DNA of 64,000 nt, taken from positions 496,001 to 560,000 of the forward strand of contig JACJZN010000006.1 of NCBI GenBank assembly GCA_020635565.1, in the 5' to 3' direction. The position numbers and the translations under genes were made by a program. Positions within the stretch are counted from its first letter, which is position 1. Each line of letters opens with the position of its first letter. Source of the DNA: Flavobacteriales bacterium (lineage in GTDB: Bacteria > Bacteroidota > Bacteroidia > Flavobacteriales_D > Parvicellaceae). The notes under the pieces are model-generated. The model did not search any database. It was not told where the DNA came from and saw only the letters and a program-made list of their open reading frames with translations. Positions 61,702 through 64,000 of the stretch are shown here, piece by piece.

Positions 61702-62673
61702 TTATTCTCTTATTAATACACTTCTATAGTTGGGATCATACATCAATCCAGATTTTGCAATTCCATAAGATTGTTTGATCAATTTGTTTGCTACTGCTAT
61801 CAATGCCAATTTTTTTGATTTTCCCTTGTTCACTAATCGCTCGTAGAGTGCTTTGCATTGTGGATTGCAATAACTAGCTGTAAAGCTGCAGAGAAATAGA
61901 TGATTGCGAACTTGTTTGTTACCTACCTTACTTATTCGAGAACGTCCACGTATACTGCTCCCTGAGGTCCGTTCTGTTGGTGCCAAACCAAAGTATGAAC
62001 TAACCTGTCTATCACTCTCAAAATCCTTAAATCCATTTGTGCTAACTATCAGCAACATTGCTGTCTTATCTCCTATCCCTGGTACACTTTTCAGTCGAGT
62101 ATACAGGCTATTCTGGTGCTCTTTCATTAACTCCTTTAGAGCTTCTTCAAGACACGAAATCTCCGTCTTCAGATGTTTTAATTGACGCTTCAGAGAACGA
62201 ACTAAAATTCCCGTAATTACCCCTTTTGTTGACAGACTATGAAGTTTGTTCTTTAACGCGGTTTGTTGCTTTAAATAAGTATCTAATGTAGTGTAGATAT
62301 CTTTACTCTGCTCTACATATTCGGGGTTTGGCTCCCATAAATCTAAAACCTGTTCCTCTCCGTAATGACAGATCATTTTTGCATCACTCTTATCTGTCTT
62401 GTTGCGGTTTAACTTCATCTGGATAAAACGCTTTACAACCAATGGATTTACTACGGAGACCCTTATTGTTCGTTCATGTAAATACATCGCTAACTGATGA
62501 TGATAACTGCCTGTTGACTCCATCACATAATGACTACCAACTCCATAAGTCTTCAATAATAATTGATACCCTTTATGATTGTTGGGGTAACTACTACTTC
62601 CTTTTAACACTGAATAAACATCCAACGTATCCTTGGACACATCTATTCCTACAATTTCTGTACTTTTACTCAT
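61702..62673 (-). CDS. IS110-family transposase (DEDD recombinase)
   Basis: This 323-aa protein has the N-terminal DEDD RuvC-like domain (VGIDVSKDTLDVYSV with the first Asp, YVMESTGSYHHQL with Glu, NKTDKSDAKMI with the two Asp) and the C-terminal Transposase_20 domain (LKSVPGIGDKTAMLLI, FGLAPTERTSGSSIRGRSRISKVGNKQVRNHLF) with the conserved Ser of the active site. IS110 enzymes use a bridge RNA from a non-coding end to pair donor and target DNA. Length is complete for the family, so it could be active. Confidence 0.93.
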   Translation of the reverse strand: MSKSTEIVGIDVSKDTLDVYSVLKGSSSYPNNHKGYQLLLKTYGVGSHYVMESTGSYHHQLAMYLHERTIRVSVVNPLVVKRFIQMKLNRNKTDKSDAKMICHYGEEQVLDLWEPNPEYVEQSKDIYTTLDTYLKQQTALKNKLHSLSTKGVITGILVRSLKRQLKHLKTEISCLEEALKELMKEHQNSLYTRLKSVPGIGDKTAMLLIVSTNGFKDFESDRQVSSYFGLAPTERTSGSSIRGRSRISKVGNKQVRNHLFLCSFTASYCNPQCKALYERLVNKGKSKKLALIAVANKLIKQSYGIAKSGLMYDPNYRSVLIRE

Positions 62674-62703
62674 ACTTATATTTTGAAGGACAAAGACTAC
62701 TGT

Positions 62704-62831
62704 AATACTACATCCTAAAAACAGGCTTTATGCCCAATGAACTGATCGTATTTTGGTAGTAAAAGAGAGGGGATCTTCATTGTTGACGAGCTCGTAACTC
62801 TAAAGCTATAATGACCTTATTCCTCTCTTTT
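62704..62831 (-). ncRNA. Predicted IS110 bridge RNA (seekRNA)
   Basis: Read on the minus strand. A first loop is enclosed by a perfect 10-bp stem (AAAAGAGAGG 62761-62770 with 62822-62831). It holds two target guides in plus-strand terms: ATTGTTG (62779-62785, complement of target CAACAAT) and GCTATAA (62805-62811, same as target GCTATAA), separated by the palindrome ACGAGCTCGT. A second loop, enclosed by TACTAC/GTAGTA (62706-62711, 62756-62761), holds donor guides CATCCTAA (complement of right end TTAGGATG) and ATGAACTGA (left end), with a small GGC/GCC hairpin between. Target loop first, donor loop second, then the transposase, is the order known from IS621. Ends of the RNA are not known. 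Confidence 0.75.
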
Positions 62832-62879
62832 GTCCTTTGATTTATACTAATAAAGATAAATACTTGGTAAACTTAGGAT

Positions 62880-63060
62880 GGCTATAAAAAATGCGGACAG
62901 CTGAACTAAATATTAACTTTACTACTACCAAGCGCCAAAGCTCCGCTTTGACGTTTTGTATAAATAAACTAAACACAAACCGTAGCTTTGGCTTACACGC
63001 GTGCTCAATTGAGAACTTTCGCTTCTCAATTCCGCACTTTTCATAGCCGGGTCGTTGTGT
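62880..63060 (+). repeat. attC-like site of cassette F, right part (type A)
   Basis: GGCTATAAAAAATGCGG to CATAGCCGGGTC G|TTGTGT; same arms and inner repeats as the type A sites with some base differences. Continues the part at 61657-61668. Confidence 0.85.
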
Positions 63061-63088
63061 CTTATTTAAAAAATTGCATTGTAGAAAT

Positions 63089-63766
63089 ATGCGACATTAT
63101 ATCTTTTTCTTCATTTTGCTAGCTACTTCTTGTAGTTCAACTGCAGTTGATCAAGAAATGTCTGAAAGCATTGATCAAGAAATCAAAATCATAGAATTAA
63201 CTTCTGAAGTCAAAAATCTCGAAGAAGTTCAAAAGTCACCCGAATATCCTTTATATATTAAAGATAGTATCAGTTCTATAATTCTTCAAACTAACCATCT
63301 TCTTGATTCACTTATAAAGGTTAGCGGTAATGATTACAAAGAGTCTGTAAAGAAATGTGTTAATTACTTTGCTTTAGATGACATCCAAAGCAATGAGGCT
63401 AAGATGGATTATCTGAAAACATATTATGCATATAAAATTTGTGGTCCTAGTTGGGTTTCTTGTGGATTCAAGAAAGTTAATTCGGTTGACGAATGGAATA
63501 AAATAATTACTCTCACTCTAGAGAAATCTCTGTTATACAATGAATACGTGGATAGTGTTGTAGAGGTCAAAAGAAAATTGGCATACCCCGAAATTAAAGT
63601 AGAAGAACTTGGTGATTTTGATTTGGTCACATTTCATTTTTTCGACTACCGCTCCATCAGTAAAGAGTTTAAAGAATCTGCTTGTACAATAGCTTATAAC
63701 GATACCACCCTCAATCGCTTGTATGCAGATAAATTGAGTGTGGGTAAACCGAAATGGAATAAATAA
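63089..63766 (+). CDS. Cassette G gene: lipoprotein
   Basis: This 225-aa protein has a lipoprotein signal (MRHYIFFFILLATSC, lipobox LATSC). The mature part is acidic and mostly helical (DQEIKIIELTSEVKNLEEVQKS), with cysteines in YKICGPSWVSCGFKK. I recognise no family. The ATG at 63089 is preferred over a TTG 15 bp upstream because it opens the signal peptide. The stop lies 1 bp before the attC-like site, as in the other cassettes. Confidence 0.7.
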   Translation: MRHYIFFFILLATSCSSTAVDQEMSESIDQEIKIIELTSEVKNLEEVQKSPEYPLYIKDSISSIILQTNHLLDSLIKVSGNDYKESVKKCVNYFALDDIQSNEAKMDYLKTYYAYKICGPSWVSCGFKKVNSVDEWNKIITLTLEKSLLYNEYVDSVVEVKRKLAYPEIKVEELGDFDLVTFHFFDYRSISKEFKESACTIAYNDTTLNRLYADKLSVGKPKWNK

Positions 63767-63767
63767 C

Positions 63768-63961
63768 AAGACACAACAGTGGCTATAAAAAATGCGGGTA
63801 ACTGAACTAAATACTAACTTTACTACTACCAAGCGCCAAAGCTCCGTTTTGACGTTTTGTAAGAATAAACTAAACACAAATCGTAGCTTTGGCTTACACA
63901 CGTGCTCAATTAAGAACTATTGCTTCTCAATTCCGCACTTTTCATAGCCAGACCGTTGTAT
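63768..63961 (+). repeat. attC-like site of cassette G (type A)
   Basis: AAGACACAACAGTGGCTATAAAAAATGCGGG ... CATAGCCAGACC G|TTGTAT in short; start and end arms pair like the other type A sites. AAGACACAAC is the exact complement of the cassette start GTTGTGTCTT. Confidence 0.85.
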
Positions 63962-63974
63962 GCCATCTAAAAAA

Positions 63975-64000
63975 ATGAAAACAATAGTTATTCTAATACT
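63975..64000 (+). CDS. Cassette H gene, 5' end only
   Basis: An ATG 19 bp after the recombination point begins MKTIVILI, which looks like the start of a signal peptide. The gene leaves the window after eight codons, so nothing more can be said. Confidence 0.45.

Larger units (their letters stand above)
61669..62879 (-). mobile_element. IS110-family insertion sequence in the attC of cassette F
   Basis: About 1211 bp, bounded left by CAACA-ATG-AACTGA and right by TTAGG-ATG-GCTAT. Joining the flanks restores an intact type A site CAACAATGGCTAT. The ATG is shared by target and element ends, so the exact edge is uncertain by 3 bp. No target duplication is seen, as usual for IS110. Subterminal inverted repeats CCAAGTATTT (61683-61692) and AAATACTTGG (62858-62867) are present. 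The long non-coding end is 5' of the transposase gene. Confidence 0.85.
55620..64000 (+). mobile_element. Integron-like gene cassette array (continues past the window)
   Basis: Ten cassettes: A1 55620-56325, B 56326-58563, C1 58564-59005, D 59006-59617, E 59618-60042, C2 60043-60484, A2 60485-61190, F 61191-63054 (with an IS), G 63055-63955 and H from 63956. All have their gene on the plus strand, followed by an attC-like inverted-repeat site. Each boundary reads G|TT (A|TT after C). The first 9-10 bases after the boundary, with the G, are the reverse complement of the R'' end of that cassette's own site: GTTAGGTTTC with GAAACCTAAC in A, GTTGTAGCGC with GCGCTACAAC in E, GTTGTGTCTT with AAGACACAAC in G. 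This is the mark of circular cassettes. Confidence 0.9.

Noticed and set aside
62442..62705. 87-aa plus-strand frame within the IS
   Set aside because: Antisense shadow of the transposase gene and the non-coding end.
61669..62879. Assignment to the IS1111 subgroup because of subterminal inverted repeats
   Set aside because: The long non-coding end with the guides is 5' of the transposase gene and only about 33 bp follow its stop, which fits the IS110 subgroup layout; the subterminal repeat alone does not settle it.
63533..63901. 122-aa minus-strand frame over cassette G and its attC
   Set aside because: Crosses the recombination site and lies opposite the lipoprotein gene.
55582..64000. CRISPR array
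   Set aside because: The repeats are long, irregularly spaced, imperfectly inverted and separated by genes; no short direct repeats with spacers and no cas genes.

Overview
The window looks like a chromosome segment of a Bacteroidota bacterium in the Flavobacteriales, probably near the Crocinitomicaceae/Fluviicola group. The evidence is AT-rich DNA, several upstream elements of the form TAnnTTTG (the Bacteroidota -7 box), type IX secretion (T9SS) proteins and two large T9SS type B cargo proteins, a stand-alone PurS, a UMF1-type MFS carrier, AMP nucleosidase and a LuxC-like acyl-CoA reductase. Assignment to family level is inference from gene content only.

Positions 1-52,300 are ordinary backbone. 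In order: the end of an ABC transporter; a small thiamine-binding-like protein; L-2-hydroxyglutarate oxidase; a UMF1 carrier behind two tandem OmpA-like lectin-type proteins; a 1362-aa T9SS cargo; glycerol kinase and cysteine desulfurase; RecQ with a TPR-like protein; IlvE, NlpC/P60 and the DNA clamp DnaN; an SDR and an acyl-CoA reductase; ferredoxin; AMP nucleosidase and HolA; AroA; an epimerase; an L,D-transpeptidase; a GT9 glycosyltransferase; PurS and PssA; a PorV2/PorU2 pair; a CPBP protease; a propeller-type sensor kinase; Psd; a second T9SS cargo; a DUF5916 protein; a large unknown secreted protein; and a 3-hydroxyacyl-CoA dehydrogenase.

Positions 52,300-54,400 are a gene-poor border with an unusual non-coding block, palindromes, a low-complexity stretch and two lineage-type hypothetical genes.

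Positions 54,400-64,000 are the exciting part: an integron-like system. A tyrosine recombinase (54403-55581) with an unusual N-terminal extension, and without the insertion typical of IntI, is followed in the same direction by at least ten cassettes (A1, B, C1, D, E, C2, A2, F, G, H). The start of each cassette examined is complementary to the R'' end of its own attC-like site, by 9-10 nt in most cases. This is the signature left by a circular cassette. Cassettes A and C each occur twice and appear identical, with identity stopping exactly at cassette boundaries. C has no convincing gene. B is a five-gene cassette with a HEPN protein and a membrane J-domain protein. E, F and G encode small lipoproteins.

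An IS110-family element of about 1.21 kb sits precisely in the R''/L'' spacer of the attC of cassette F. Its 5' non-coding end folds as two stem-enclosed loops. One loop matches the two halves of the attC target and the other matches the two halves of the IS circle junction, as expected for a bridge RNA (seekRNA). The window therefore holds an integron-like array from a phylum where integrons are little described, plus a bridge-RNA element that appears programmed to hit its attC sites.
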